This document shows, piece after piece, positions 9,014-18,328 of a stretch of DNA of 58,847 nt (position 1 is the stretch's first letter; every line of letters begins with the position of its first letter). The stretch spans positions 1-58,847 of the forward strand of contig DVIF01000046.1 in NCBI GenBank assembly GCA_018711525.1. The letters are read 5' to 3'. The stretch comes from Candidatus Ornithospirochaeta stercorigallinarum. GTDB lineage: Bacteria > Spirochaetota > Spirochaetia > Sphaerochaetales > Sphaerochaetaceae. The position numbers and the translations under genes are program-made. The notes beneath the pieces are model-generated. The model saw only the letters and a program-made list of their open reading frames with translations, made no database searches and was not told the DNA's origin.

Positions 9014-10300
9014 ATGGATTTAGAGGACATCAAGGAATTATTTGCGGAGTTTGAAATCAAATTCGTCAGACTTGCCTTCTGCGACATCTCAGGAAGAGAG
9101 AAGAACATCGCAATCATGGCCTCGGAACTTGAGCATGCCATCAAGCATGGCATCTCGTTCGATGCTTCCGCAATAAAGGGATTTCTCAACATAGACGATT
9201 CCGACCTGCTGCTCTTTCCAGACCTGGATACCTTCTCCGTCCTCCCTTGGAGGCCGTCGGAGAGGGCCGTTGCAAGGTTCTACTGCTTCATAACCTATCC
9301 TGACGGCAGGCCGTTCGAAGGGGACGGAAGATACCTACTGAGTCAGATTGAGAAGAAAAGCAGCCTCTCAGGCTATTCCTTCCTTGTCGGACCTGAGTGC
9401 GAGTTCTATCTCTTTGAGAATGATGAGAAAGGTTTTCCGACCCTCAATCCATTGGATGAGGCTGGTTATTTCGATATATCCCCGCTCGACAGAGGGGAGA
9501 ACGTCAGGAGGGAGATCTGTTTCGCACTTGAGGAGATGGGAATTAAACCTGAGCGCAGCCATCATGAGCATGGGCCGGGACAGAATGAGATCGATTTCCG
9601 CTGCTCATCCCCATTGAAGGCAGCGGACGATTTCATGACATTCAAGACAGCATGCAAGGCGATTGCCCAGCAGCACGGGCTCTTCGCATCATTTCTTCCG
9701 AAGCCTTTTGAGAATGAGAGCGGCAATGGATTGCATATAAACCTCTCCCTCTATGAAGAGGAGAAGAACCTCTTTGAAAAAGGAGACCCTAAGGCATTCT
9801 CATTCATGTCCGGCATAATGAGGAGGATGAGGGAGGTCACATCCTTTGCAAACCCAATAGTATCGTCTTATGAGCGTCTTGGACAGTTTGAAGCACCTTC
9901 AAGCATATCCTGGAGCCATCACAACAGGTCCACCCTTGTCAGAATCCCATATGCCCAAGGCAATGACTCTCGGATGGAAGTAAGGAGCCCCGACCCTGCT
10001 GCAAATCCATATCTGCTCATCTCCCTGCTCCTCTCAGCCGGTTTTGAAGGGGTTGCAGACAGCCTCAAGCCGGATAAGGAGGCGGAGGGGGATATGATTT
10101 CATCCAATGAATCTGAGCATCTTCCAGCAACCCTTGCCGAAGCCCTTGAAGAGACGGAAAGAAGCAGCTTCGTCTCCTCTGTCATACCTGAAAAGATTAT
10201 CAAGGGATATCTTGAAGAGAAAAAGAGGGAGGTGGAGGAGTATGAAAAGAGCGGCAGAAGACATGAATACCTCATCAAGCGGTACTTCAGGTTCGTATAG
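9014..10300 (+). CDS. glnA: Glutamine synthetase (type I-like)
   Basis: FVRLAFCDISGREKNIAI, GPECEFYLFE, HEHGPGQNEIDF, NGLHINLSL, VRIPYAQGNDSRMEVRSPDPAANPYL. Confidence 0.95.
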   Translation: MDLEDIKELFAEFEIKFVRLAFCDISGREKNIAIMASELEHAIKHGISFDASAIKGFLNIDDSDLLLFPDLDTFSVLPWRPSERAVARFYCFITYPDGRPFEGDGRYLLSQIEKKSSLSGYSFLVGPECEFYLFENDEKGFPTLNPLDEAGYFDISPLDRGENVRREICFALEEMGIKPERSHHEHGPGQNEIDFRCSSPLKAADDFMTFKTACKAIAQQHGLFASFLPKPFENESGNGLHINLSLYEEEKNLFEKGDPKAFSFMSGIMRRMREVTSFANPIVSSYERLGQFEAPSSISWSHHNRSTLVRIPYAQGNDSRMEVRSPDPAANPYLLISLLLSAGFEGVADSLKPDKEAEGDMISSNESEHLPATLAEALEETERSSFVSSVIPEKIIKGYLEEKKREVEEYEKSGRRHEYLIKRYFRFV

Positions 10301-10309
10301 GGTGTCATC

Positions 10310-10861
10310 ATGGAAATGGTACTCATAATCGCCGAACGTACCAGATGCGATGAGATAAAGCGGCTTTTCCCACCAGGAATGTGTGCGTTCGTCAGGGCTG
10401 AGAGTGAAACCGAGGCAAGGAGGAAAACCCTTGATTTCAACTTCTCCCTTGTCGTCGTGGACCTGATGCTCGGCATAAGTGCATCTAAAGACATCTCCAT
10501 ATTTGCATCCATGCAGGATGTAGATACGATCCTGCTCGTACCGGAGGATCTTCATACGCACTTTGCATCGCTGATGCTGAAATACGGAGTGTATGTCTCC
10601 GTATTCAGCAGAGAGAGCTTAAGAGCGGTATTCGGTGCAATCTGCGTTTCCAGGGAGAAGATACGCAAGGCTGAAGAGAAGAACAAAAAGCTCCTTCTAC
10701 GGCTGAAGAACGAAAAGCTGATCACAGAAGCGAAATGCCTGCTCTCTTCAAAAAAAGGGCTCAGCGAATCAGAAGCCCACAGCTACATAGAAAGAAAAGC
10801 GATGAACTGCCGTATAAGCCTTACAGATGCGGCAATGAGCATTATCAATCAATTATCATAG
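10310..10861 (+). CDS. ANTAR-domain RNA-binding antiterminator with N-terminal pseudo-receiver-like domain
   Basis: C-terminal three-helix ANTAR pattern: LLLRLKNEKLITEAKCLLSSKKGLSESEAHSYIERKAMNCRISLTDAAMSIINQ. Lies between the two glutamine synthetase genes. Confidence 0.85.
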   Translation: MEMVLIIAERTRCDEIKRLFPPGMCAFVRAESETEARRKTLDFNFSLVVVDLMLGISASKDISIFASMQDVDTILLVPEDLHTHFASLMLKYGVYVSVFSRESLRAVFGAICVSREKIRKAEEKNKKLLLRLKNEKLITEAKCLLSSKKGLSESEAHSYIERKAMNCRISLTDAAMSIINQLS

Positions 10862-10871
10862 GAGGAACAAT

Positions 10872-12944
10872 ATGAACGTACCGGAGATGTTTGGTTCCAT
10901 GGTCTTCAATGACCATGTAATGAGGGAAATGCTTCCGAAAAAGGTATATTTATCTCTAAGAAATACCATGAATGAAGGAAAAGCACTGGAAGATGATGTT
11001 GCAGACATAGTGGCATCTGCAATGAAGGAATGGGCTGTCGGAAAAGGAGCAACACACTTCACACACTGGTTCCAGCCTATGACGGGTATAACAGCGGAAA
11101 AGCATGACAGCTTCCTGACTGTCGACAAAGAAGGCTCTGTGATAATGGATTTCTCAGGAAAGGAACTCACAAAAGGAGAGCCTGATGCATCAAGCTTCCC
11201 ATCAGGGGGCTTGAGGGCGACATTCGAGGCCAGAGGTTACACCGCATGGGACCCGACCAGTTATGCATTCATAAAGGACGATACACTCTGCATCCCCACC
11301 GCCTTCTGCTCCTACACAGGACAGATACTCGATAAGAAGACCCCACTGCTGAGAAGCATGGATGCCATCAGTGCAGAAGCGGTAAGGGCTCTCGAACTCT
11401 TTGGAAAGCATGTCAAAAGAGTCCATGCGACAATCGGAGCTGAGCAGGAGTATTTCCTCATAGACAAGAGCGACTATGCGAAGCGAATCGACCTGAGGCT
11501 CACAGGAAGAACCCTCATCGGCGCCCCTGCAGCGAAAGGCCAGGAGATGGAGGACCATTACTTCGGTTCAATCAGACCAAGGGTGAAGGCGTTCATGGCG
11601 GACCTCGATGAAGAGCTATGGAAACTGGGAATCACAGCAAAGACCGAGCACAATGAGGTCGCACCATGCCAGCATGAGATGGCCCCTATATATGACAACG
11701 CAAACAAAGCCACCGATGCCAACCAGCTTACGATGGAGATGATGAAGAAGGTTGCAGAGCGTCATGGTTTCGCATGTCTTTTGCATGAGAAGCCGTTCGA
11801 GGGGATAAACGGATCTGGAAAGCACAACAACTGGGCGCTGAGCACAGATGAGGGGGAGAATCTTCTCGACCCTGGAAAGACACCAAAGGACAATGCACAG
11901 TTCCTTTTGTTCCTCACCGCGATAATAAAAGCAGTCGACGAATACCAGGACCTGCTCCGCATAAGTGTTGCAAGTGCTGGAAACGACCACAGGCTCGGTG
12001 CGAACGAGGCACCTCCTGCCATCGTCTCGATATTCATAGGGGATGAACTGGAGTCTGTGCTCAAGTCCATCATCGAAGATAAGCCTCTCAGTGCAAAAGC
12101 ATCCTCCCGTCTCGATATCGGAGCAAGCGTCCTTCCCAAGCTTGCCAGGGACAACTCCGACAGGAACAGGACGAGTCCGTTTGCATTCACAGGGAACAAG
12201 TTCGAGTTCCGCATGCCCGGATCCTCATTCAACATCGCATGCACGAATGTAATGCTGAACACCGCGGTCGCAGATGCTCTGAAGGATTTCTGTGATGAGC
12301 TTGAGAAAGCAGATGACTTCAATGCCTCGCTAAGCTTTCTGATAAAAAGAGAACTTGAAAAGCACAGAAGGATACTCTTCAATGGAAACGGCTACAGCAA
12401 AGAATGGGAGGAGGAAGCAGAAAGAAGGGGCCTTTCAAACTATAAGAGGACACCGGATGCACTCGTACATTACTGTGACAAGAAGAACGTCGAGCTTTTC
12501 AAACGGCATGGGATATATACGAAGGAGGAGATGGAATCCCGCCTTGAGATATCACTCGATGAGTACCAGAAGGCGATTCGTATCGAAGCTGTCACTATGA
12601 CCGAGCTATTAAGGCGGCAGATACTCCCATCCTGCCTCAGCTTCTCATCAGAGCTGGCTGAATCCGTCCAGAGGAAAGAGGCTATCGGAATACCTGCCTA
12701 TGCAGATAGAAGCCTATGCATGAGCGTCAGCACACTCTGCGAGGAGCTTAAGCAGAAAATTGATGAACTGGATGAATGTGTCGCTTCATCTCCAAAGGAT
12801 ACCCTTGAGGCATCCATCCATGCTGCAGATAAGATAATTCCAGCCATGGAAAGTGCGAGAAAGGTCAGCGACAGTCTGGAGACCATCACCGATAAGGCTC
12901 TCTGGCCCATCCCGACATATTCAGACATCCTTTTCTACGTATGA
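10872..12944 (+). CDS. glnN: Glutamine synthetase type III
   Basis: 690 aa; FGSMVFND, GATHFTHWFQPMTGITAEKHDSF, SSFPSGGLRATFEARGYTAWDPTS, HNEVAPCQHEMAP, NGSGKHNNWALST. Confidence 0.96.
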   Translation: MNVPEMFGSMVFNDHVMREMLPKKVYLSLRNTMNEGKALEDDVADIVASAMKEWAVGKGATHFTHWFQPMTGITAEKHDSFLTVDKEGSVIMDFSGKELTKGEPDASSFPSGGLRATFEARGYTAWDPTSYAFIKDDTLCIPTAFCSYTGQILDKKTPLLRSMDAISAEAVRALELFGKHVKRVHATIGAEQEYFLIDKSDYAKRIDLRLTGRTLIGAPAAKGQEMEDHYFGSIRPRVKAFMADLDEELWKLGITAKTEHNEVAPCQHEMAPIYDNANKATDANQLTMEMMKKVAERHGFACLLHEKPFEGINGSGKHNNWALSTDEGENLLDPGKTPKDNAQFLLFLTAIIKAVDEYQDLLRISVASAGNDHRLGANEAPPAIVSIFIGDELESVLKSIIEDKPLSAKASSRLDIGASVLPKLARDNSDRNRTSPFAFTGNKFEFRMPGSSFNIACTNVMLNTAVADALKDFCDELEKADDFNASLSFLIKRELEKHRRILFNGNGYSKEWEEEAERRGLSNYKRTPDALVHYCDKKNVELFKRHGIYTKEEMESRLEISLDEYQKAIRIEAVTMTELLRRQILPSCLSFSSELAESVQRKEAIGIPAYADRSLCMSVSTLCEELKQKIDELDECVASSPKDTLEASIHAADKIIPAMESARKVSDSLETITDKALWPIPTYSDILFYV

Positions 12945-12974
12945 ATATGAACTGAAGATTATAATCAGAGCTAA

Positions 12975-13017
12975 GGATTCCTCTTGCACAAAAAAAGAGG
13001 AATCTTTTTGTTTAAAA
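12975..13017 (+). terminator. Intrinsic terminator after glnN
   Basis: GATTCCTCTT-GCACAAAA-AAAGAGGAATC-TTTTTGTTT. Confidence 0.8.
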
Positions 13018-13045
13018 ACAACTGCTGCAGATGTATCATCATTTC

Positions 13046-13768
13046 ATGGGAAGGAATCTTATTCTTGGAGACATACACAGCCGCTATGAGAAGCTGATGA
13101 GCGTACTCTCCCTTGCCTCCTATGATCCGAAGGTGGACACGCTCTACGCCCTTGGTGATTTCACAGACAGGGGAAGGGATGCCTACATGACACTCTCTTT
13201 CCTGATGAAGCAGAAAAACCTGAAGGCGGTAATCGGCAACCATGACCTCTATCTTCAGAACTGGCTTTACACAGCCTCTCCTGATGAGCACTGGAAAAGA
13301 TACCTCGGTGGAAACAAGACCGTAAAAGACATTAAATACCGCAGAAAGGTATCAAATGCGGAATGCATCATGATAGCCGACTGGCTTAGATCTCTTCCAC
13401 TCGTGCTGCTCGAGGATAAATACATCATCACCCATGGAGGAATTCCGAAAGGAATGGATATAAACGACCTTGTCCGGATTTCAAGAAAAAAACGGGATGC
13501 AATAAGCCTGATGAAAGGTGATGAGAGAATCACATGGGACCGCGACTACTTCCTCTCTGCATTCGAAGGGGTCTACAGGGATGAGCTCTTTTCCCATCTC
13601 GAGCCGTTCGATACAGAGAAGACCATATTCGTAGGACACACCCCCATCCCCTCGGGAAAGCCTCTTTTCTCTGAAGGATACCACCTTATCGCCCTCGATA
13701 CAGGAGCAGGAAAAGGGGGGATGCTGACACTGATGGACATGGATAGCAAAGAGTACTGGCAGGCATAA
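13046..13768 (+). CDS. Metallophosphoesterase / serine-threonine protein phosphatase family
   Basis: GDIHSRYEKL, GDFTDRG, GNHDLYL, HGG, GHTP motifs of the PPP family. Start MGRNLILGDIH at 13046. Confidence 0.9.
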   Translation: MGRNLILGDIHSRYEKLMSVLSLASYDPKVDTLYALGDFTDRGRDAYMTLSFLMKQKNLKAVIGNHDLYLQNWLYTASPDEHWKRYLGGNKTVKDIKYRRKVSNAECIMIADWLRSLPLVLLEDKYIITHGGIPKGMDINDLVRISRKKRDAISLMKGDERITWDRDYFLSAFEGVYRDELFSHLEPFDTEKTIFVGHTPIPSGKPLFSEGYHLIALDTGAGKGGMLTLMDMDSKEYWQA

Positions 13769-13800
13769 AAAGGGGACCCGATGAGGTCCCCGGAAAAAAA
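13767..13800. terminator. Intrinsic terminator in convergent intergenic region
   Basis: GGGGACC-CGATGA-GGTCCCC flanked by A and T/A tracts. Confidence 0.6.
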
Positions 13801-13806
13801 TATTTC

Positions 13807-14943
13807 TCAGCCTATGATGGCCTTCTGGTATCTCAGGAGATTGTCCACAGTGAGCCTCAGATCGCTCTTGGCCCTTGGACGAGCCTCCTTGTATGGAACG
13901 GCGACACGGTTCGTCGAGAAGATTCCTGTCACTCCTTCCTTGTAGGCGTTCTCGATATCATCCCCGATATCCCCTACGATTGCGATGACCTTCACACCCT
14001 TCGCCTTGGCCTTCCTTGCAACTCCGATGACGACCTTTCCTCTCAGGCTCTGCCCGTCGATCTTACCCTCCCCTGTATAAACGAAGTCGGTTCCTTCGAG
14101 AAGATCATCGAAGTGCACCGTCTCTAGAACTGTCTCGATACCCATCTGGAGCTTTGACTTGAAATAAGCGGCCATGCCGCCACCCATTCCACCTGCAGCG
14201 CCTGAGCCGGGGATGGACTGGACATCTACACCGCAGTCCCTCTTCATGACCTCGGAGAGCACCCTCATCTTCTGGTCGAGGACCTTGACCATCTCCTCAT
14301 CCGCACCTTTCTGCGGGCCGTAGATCGCAGGAGCACCCTCCGGGCCATAGAACGGGTTGTCGATATCACACATGGTGACGATCTCAATCTTCTTGAGCTC
14401 CTCATCCATCGTGCTTGTATCTATCCTGACGACCTCATCCATGCTCTCTCCAAGAGGAGTGAACTTCTCACCCTTTGCATTATAGAAACTTATGCCGCAT
14501 GCCGATGCAAGGCCGCATGCTGCATCATTAGTCGCAGATCCGCCAAGACCGAGTATGATCTTCCTCACACCTTTTCTTGCAGCGTCGATCATCAGCTCAC
14601 CGACACCGTATGTCGTTGTCTTCGCAGGATTCTTCCTCTCTCCGACCATTGGAAGAGCTGCAGCTGCAGCCATTTCTATGACAGCCACATTGTCAGGAAG
14701 AATCCCGTAGTAGCCCTGTACCTTCTCTCCCGGATACGGCCCCGTCACTTCCTTATATACCTTCTTTCCTCCGACGGCATCAAGGAAAGCATCTACACTA
14801 CCCTCCCCGCCATCGGCTACAGGAATGCTCACAACCTCACAATCCGGATAATGCTCAAGTATCACGGACCTCATGATCTGACAAATATCACTTGATGACA
14901 TCGTACCCTTGAATGAATCTGGAATCAGAATCACCTTTCTCAT
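13807..14943 (-). CDS. garK: Glycerate 2-kinase (GarK/GlxK family)
   Basis: MRKVILIPDSFKGTMSS...PVADGGEGSVDAFLDAVGG, GLGGSATNDAACG, GAAGGMGGG, TGEGKIDGQSLRGKV. Confidence 0.93.
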   Translation of the reverse strand: MRKVILIPDSFKGTMSSSDICQIMRSVILEHYPDCEVVSIPVADGGEGSVDAFLDAVGGKKVYKEVTGPYPGEKVQGYYGILPDNVAVIEMAAAAALPMVGERKNPAKTTTYGVGELMIDAARKGVRKIILGLGGSATNDAACGLASACGISFYNAKGEKFTPLGESMDEVVRIDTSTMDEELKKIEIVTMCDIDNPFYGPEGAPAIYGPQKGADEEMVKVLDQKMRVLSEVMKRDCGVDVQSIPGSGAAGGMGGGMAAYFKSKLQMGIETVLETVHFDDLLEGTDFVYTGEGKIDGQSLRGKVVIGVARKAKAKGVKVIAIVGDIGDDIENAYKEGVTGIFSTNRVAVPYKEARPRAKSDLRLTVDNLLRYQKAIIG

Positions 14944-15072
14944 ATGTTATCCTCCTTTAGAAATATTAACTTGTGAAAGGAAAATCTCAAAACGAAAAAT
15001 ATAAAAAAGCAGGGGGAGATTTTCATTCTCCCCCCAGTTGGAAACAAAACAATGACTATCGGTCAAAATTCC

Positions 15073-15957
15073 TTACTTTACGATTGAAGTATCAGCAATC
15101 TTCTCATAGAAGCGAGCGAGGGCACTGTGGTCTTCCTTCTCGAATCCATAAGCCTTGAGGGACTGCATCATCTCCATGACCTCTCCTGTAAGAGGAACAG
15201 GTGCGTTTACTGCATGTGCTGCATTGAGAGCGTTTGTGAGGTCCTTGATATGAAGTTCAATCCTGAATCCAGGCTTGTAGTTGCCGGCGATCATCATAGG
15301 TGCCTTTGCATCCATGACTGTGGAGCCTGCAAGACCACCGCGGATAGCCTGATATACGAGCTCAGGATCAGCTCCGACCTTCTTACTGAATGTGAGGGCC
15401 TCAGCTACAGCTGCGATATTGCATGCTACAACGATCTGGTTTGCAAGCTTTGCGATGTTTCCAGCTCCAAGTGAACCTACATATGTAACGGAACCTGCCA
15501 TTGCCTTGAGAACAGGAAGGAACTTGTCAAAATCCTCCTTCTCTCCTCCTACCATGACGGAAAGTGTTCCATCGATCGCCTTCGGCTCTCCACCGGAGAC
15601 AGGAGCATCAAGCATCTTGCAACCTTTCTTTGCAAGCTCCTCACCGATTTTCTTGCTCTCAACCGGGTCGATTGAAGACATATCAATCAAAGTGAATCCT
15701 GGTTTTGCGGTCTCAGCAACACCGTTCTCTCCGAGTACAGCGGCTCTTACCTGTGGGCTGTTCTGAACCATGGTGATGATGACATCGACTTCCTTTGCCA
15801 TCTCAGCGCCGTTTGCAGCGCTCTTTGCTCCACATGATACGAGATCCTCGACAGCTGCCTTGTTGAAATCGCAGACAACAAGCTCGTGTCCTGCCTTGAT
15901 AAGGTTCTTCGCCATCGGGCGGCCCATAATTCCAAGTCCGATAAATCCAATTTTCAT
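15073..15957 (-). CDS. garR: 2-hydroxy-3-oxopropionate (tartronate semialdehyde) reductase
   Basis: MKIGFIGLGIMGRPMAKNLIKAGHEL, DAPVSGGEPKA, GAGNIAKLANQ. Start set at 15957; upstream part of the ORF overlaps the next gene. Confidence 0.92.
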   Translation of the reverse strand: MKIGFIGLGIMGRPMAKNLIKAGHELVVCDFNKAAVEDLVSCGAKSAANGAEMAKEVDVIITMVQNSPQVRAAVLGENGVAETAKPGFTLIDMSSIDPVESKKIGEELAKKGCKMLDAPVSGGEPKAIDGTLSVMVGGEKEDFDKFLPVLKAMAGSVTYVGSLGAGNIAKLANQIVVACNIAAVAEALTFSKKVGADPELVYQAIRGGLAGSTVMDAKAPMMIAGNYKPGFRIELHIKDLTNALNAAHAVNAPVPLTGEVMEMMQSLKAYGFEKEDHSALARFYEKIADTSIVK

Positions 15958-15958
15958 C

Positions 15959-16870
15959 TTACTTTTCCTCCGAAATTGTATATCCGTTTTCAATAAACAC
16001 TTTCTTAAGTCCTTCAAGCTGGGAAACTGTTGAAGGCTTGTTTGGAAGGAACGGCTTTCCAAGATCCCTTCCGAGAAGGTTTCCACAATCCTTCATTGCA
16101 ACAGGGAACGATGACTTATCCATCTGAAGCCTGATGGGATTGAGCCTGAACTGGGCCTCAAGAGCACCCTTCCAGTCTCCTGAGGTGAATTTATCATAGA
16201 TTGAGCATACAAGCTCAGGGATGAAGTTTGCAGTACAGCAGACAGCACCCACCGCACCTACGGCAAGACCTGCATAGATCGCCGTGTCCTTTCCACACAT
16301 GACCTTGAAGTTCACATCGCGGTTTCTTCTGATGAACTCCTCCGTCTGTGTGATATCCCCGGAGCTGTCCTTCATACCGATGATGTTCTCCTTCTCGTGG
16401 CAGAGGCGGTGCACAAGGTCCTGGCTGATGCCATAGCCCGTCCTTCCCGGGTTGTTGTAAAGCAGCATCGGAGTATCCCCAAGAGCATCGGCAATGGAAG
16501 CGAAATGGGTATAGAGCTCATCCTCGGACGGCTTGAGGAACATCGGCTGCAGGACAGAGACAGCGTTCACACCCATCTCTTTTCCCATGAGTGCAAGCTC
16601 AATGCATTTCTTCGTCCTTATTGCGCCAACTCCCATATACACAGGCACTCTTCCCTTCACCTGGTCGAGAATAATCTTGAGGATGGGCTCCTGCTCATCC
16701 TTATCCATCATATAGAATTCGCTGTTGGAACCGAAGGCAAGAATACCCTTGACTCCACGCTCGATCATGAAGTCGATATGTTCCCTGAGCCTAGGCTCGT
16801 CAACGTGCTCATTTTCGTCTATAGGTGTGGCAATCGGTGGTACGATGCCTTTGAAAAATGAAGTATCCAT
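15959..16870 (-). CDS. DapA/N-acetylneuraminate-lyase superfamily aldolase, candidate 5-keto-4-deoxy-glucarate aldolase or dehydratase
   Basis: GIVPPIATPIDENEHVD, GSNSEF, LLYNNPGRTGYGIS, IIGMKDSSGD (Schiff-base Lys). Located in the aldarate locus. Confidence 0.85.
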   Translation of the reverse strand: MDTSFFKGIVPPIATPIDENEHVDEPRLREHIDFMIERGVKGILAFGSNSEFYMMDKDEQEPILKIILDQVKGRVPVYMGVGAIRTKKCIELALMGKEMGVNAVSVLQPMFLKPSEDELYTHFASIADALGDTPMLLYNNPGRTGYGISQDLVHRLCHEKENIIGMKDSSGDITQTEEFIRRNRDVNFKVMCGKDTAIYAGLAVGAVGAVCCTANFIPELVCSIYDKFTSGDWKGALEAQFRLNPIRLQMDKSSFPVAMKDCGNLLGRDLGKPFLPNKPSTVSQLEGLKKVFIENGYTISEEK

Positions 16871-16895
16871 CCAACCCTCCTAAATTGTTGAATAT

Positions 16896-16924
16896 AGAAT
16901 ATAACACGATGCTATATTTGTCAA
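16896..16924 (-). promoter_or_regulatory. Promoter of the DapA-family/garR/garK genes with palindromic spacer
   Basis: Minus strand TTGACA (16919-16924), 17-nt spacer, TATTCT (16896-16901); the spacer and part of the -10 form the imperfect palindrome AATATAGCATCGTGTTATATT (16898-16918). Confidence 0.55.
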
Positions 16925-16977
16925 ACAATATTTGATGATTTTACAAAAACATAAAATTTCTATAATATCATTATATT

Positions 16978-18324
16978 TTATCTAACAAGACACGGCTTCT
17001 TAGAATCGTACTTCCAATCGGGAATCAGATACTGCATGTACTCGGCATCATCCCTGTCATGGCTCTTCAGACTCATATAAAGCCTGTTGGCCTCCTCCAG
17101 CCTCTTGCGGTCGATATGCACACCCAGCCCAGGAGAGGAAGGAAGAATAAGCTTTCCATTCCTGATCTCAGGTGTGTCGGAAAGAAGGTTCTGCCCATCC
17201 TGCCAGATCCAATGGGTATCAAGCGGAGCGATGTTCCCGACGGCTGCAGCTCCAACCTGTGCGAATGCGGCAAGAGTGATATCGAAATGGTTGTTTGAAT
17301 GAACACCCCATGTCAGCCCCCAGGGCTTGAGAAGCTGAGACATCCTGATCGTCCCGTCGAATCCCCAGAAATGAGGGTCTGCAAGGATTATGTCGCAGGA
17401 GGACTCGATTACCGTATGATAGAGCTGACGCCAGTTTGTGGCGATCATGTTCGTCGCAACAGGTAGGTTTGTCGCATTCTTGAACTCCCTCATGATCTCC
17501 CTGCCTGAAAATCCATCCTCAGGTCCGCAAGGGTCCTCGACATATGTGACAAGCCCCCTCATCTCATTACCAAGCTCAATTGCTTCTTTAAGCGACCATG
17601 CACCATTGGGGTCTATGTTGATTCTTGCCTCGGGGAAGGCCTTTCTGAGCGCCTTCAACGCTTCGACCTCCTCAGAGCCTTTGAGAACCCCGCCCTTGAG
17701 CTTGAAATTCGAAACCCCGTACTTCTCCCTTACGGCAGAGGCCTCCTCCACAATCCTCTCAGGTGTGAGTATCTCCTCCCGCCTGAGACGGAACCATGGG
17801 TCAGGGGAGCTGGACTCATCGATATATTCAAGTGGAGCACCCTCAGCCTTCGCCTTGTCAGAGACATAGAATAGATAGCCAAGTATCTCAATCTCATCCC
17901 TTTGCTTCCCTTCCCCTAAGAGCTCCGCCATGGGAAGGCCGAGGAACTGCCCGAAAAGATCGAGGAGCGCACACTCCAAAGCCCACTCGGTCTTTACAAC
18001 GAATTTCAGCTTGCTTATATCGAGAGTCTGGAGGTCATCCTCTCCTGTCCTGCTCTTGTCGTATATCGCATGGATATCCTGCAGGATATGCCTGTATGCG
18101 CCGATTTCACGTCCTTCTACGAGGGGAATGAGATCCTTGAGGAACGAGAATGCATAGTCCCCTCCATGTATCTCTCCTATTCCCTCATGCCCCTCGCTGT
18201 CTGTGAGGATCACGATATTCCTTGTGAAAACAGGGGCATGGGCTCCTGAAAGGGTCATCAGCATACTGTCGTATCCGGCGACAGGGACGACCTCCATCTT
18301 CTTTATAATAGGAGTTGCGGACAT
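16978..18324 (-). CDS. Glucarate dehydratase-related enolase-superfamily protein (GudX-like paralog)
   Basis: Paralog of the adjacent gene; [55 protein letters not shown] conserved. Confidence 0.88.
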   Translation of the reverse strand: MSATPIIKKMEVVPVAGYDSMLMTLSGAHAPVFTRNIVILTDSEGHEGIGEIHGGDYAFSFLKDLIPLVEGREIGAYRHILQDIHAIYDKSRTGEDDLQTLDISKLKFVVKTEWALECALLDLFGQFLGLPMAELLGEGKQRDEIEILGYLFYVSDKAKAEGAPLEYIDESSSPDPWFRLRREEILTPERIVEEASAVREKYGVSNFKLKGGVLKGSEEVEALKALRKAFPEARINIDPNGAWSLKEAIELGNEMRGLVTYVEDPCGPEDGFSGREIMREFKNATNLPVATNMIATNWRQLYHTVIESSCDIILADPHFWGFDGTIRMSQLLKPWGLTWGVHSNNHFDITLAAFAQVGAAAVGNIAPLDTHWIWQDGQNLLSDTPEIRNGKLILPSSPGLGVHIDRKRLEEANRLYMSLKSHDRDDAEYMQYLIPDWKYDSKKPCLVR

Positions 18325-18328
18325 ATCA

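Noticed and set aside
11762-12382. 206-aa antisense ORF within glnN
   Set aside because: Low-complexity Ser/Leu-rich shadow ORF opposite a clear GSIII sequence.
15958-16086. Upstream extension of the garR ORF
   Set aside because: Residues before MKIGFIGLG are out-of-frame sequence of the DapA-family gene; the true start is at 15957.
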